Shown: piece by piece, positions 5,221-5,442 of the stretch
How the letters are laid out: each line of letters begins with the position of its first letter
How positions within the stretch are numbered: position 1 is the first letter of the stretch
Origin: a bacterium
GTDB taxonomy: Bacteria > Krumholzibacteriota > Krumholzibacteria > LZORAL124-64-63
DNA: 5,442 nucleotides
NCBI GenBank assembly: GCA_030592025.1
Contig: JAUUZX010000156.1
Location: forward strand, 1 to 5,442
Direction: 5' to 3'
Notes under the pieces: generated by a model
The model's input: the letters and a program-made list of their open reading frames with translations, nothing else
Databases searched by the model: none
Told to the model about the DNA's origin: nothing
Made by a program: the position numbers and the translations under genes

Positions 5221-5442
5221 ATGCGAAGAAGATCTCGGACGAACCCACCATGGCTGCATGTCGCCGCGCTAGGGGTCCTCGCCCTTCTAGCCAGTTCCTG
5301 CTCAGATGATCCGACGGGACCGTCGTGTCCCGCCCCATCCGGGTTTCGGGCATGGGAATGGGTGAACCCGTTGCCCCACGGCAACACCCTGCAGGCGGTC
5401 TCGTTCGTGGACGACAACGTCGGGACAGCGGTAGGCAGAGGC
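5221..5442 (+). CDS. secreted lipoprotein with YCF48/BNR-like N-terminus (3' end outside window)
   Basis: The first 74 codons run off the right edge without a stop. ATG 5221 follows AGGGGG at 9 nt, with an in-frame stop 21 nt upstream. The product begins with a basic stretch (Arg2-4, Arg6), a hydrophobic core at about 12-24, and L-A-S-S-C with Cys27 as the likely lipidated residue; -3 Ala is acceptable but not the best lipobox. A polar Ser-Asp-Asp-Pro linker follows. Residues 45-72 read W-E-W-V-N-P-L-P-H-G-N, then L-x-A-V-S-F-V-D-D-N-V-G-T-A-V-G. This is the usual opening of YCF48/BNR-like beta-propeller repeats in large exported proteins, familiar to me from FCB-type bacteria. I infer an exported, membrane-anchored propeller protein; ligand and full length are unknown. 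The first 46 codons use many AT-ending codons (20), unlike the last 28 (3). A non-lipidated secreted protein is the main alternative. Confidence 0.75.
   Translation, partial: MRRRSRTNPPWLHVAALGVLALLASSCSDDPTGPSCPAPSGFRAWEWVNPLPHGNTLQAVSFVDDNVGTAVGRG

Overview
The window is GC-rich bacterial chromosome (roughly two thirds GC by eye, not counted) and is mostly housekeeping. All recognisable genes lie on the + strand. In order they are: the C-terminal part of a DUF512-family radical-SAM-type protein (cut by the left edge), the ribosome-assembly GTPase gene der, the acyltransferase gene plsY, the glycerol-3-phosphate dehydrogenase gene gpsA, a small MerR-type regulator, a tRNA-Pro(GGG) with a likely terminator, about 360 bases without a gene, and the first 74 codons of a lipoprotein cut by the right edge.

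Region 1-4633 looks like one transcription unit. The gaps are 59 nt (DUF512 to der), 33 nt (der to plsY) and 1 nt (plsY to gpsA), and merR overlaps the end of gpsA by 11 nt. I see no convincing terminator between these genes. GpsA makes sn-glycerol 3-phosphate and PlsY acylates it to lysophosphatidic acid, so two consecutive steps of phospholipid synthesis are encoded back to back. A DUF512-der-plsY-gpsA order is, from memory, found in other bacterial phyla, which supports the calls. The MerR protein belongs to a short, cysteine-free subtype (K-L-Y-Y-x-I ... V-L-R-Y-W-E-x-E-F-P) whose ligand is unknown. A patch of AT-ending codons and an extended -10-like element near the 3' end of gpsA suggest that merR may also have its own promoter.

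Region 4634-4862 holds a candidate promoter, a leader hairpin with a UUCG loop, a complete tRNA-Pro(GGG) with encoded CCA, and a terminator-like hairpin with a U8 tract. The four leader bases next to the tRNA are perfectly complementary to its 3' ACCA end. Region 4863-5220 holds no gene I can support. It contains a second T8 tract and small inverted repeats, and probably the promoter of the next gene.

From 5221 a new reading frame opens with a lipoprotein signal peptide and then a W-x-W-x-N-P-L-P-x-G-N segment, typical of the start of secreted YCF48/BNR-like beta-propeller proteins. Together with GC content and the MerR subtype, this suggests a Gram-negative environmental lineage, perhaps in or near the FCB group (for example Eisenbacteria- or Krumholzibacteria-like). 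That placement is inference only. I found no CRISPR, insertion sequence, toxin-antitoxin or defence system. The observations most worth a second look are the tRNA precursor structure, the codon patch in gpsA and the truncated lipoprotein gene.
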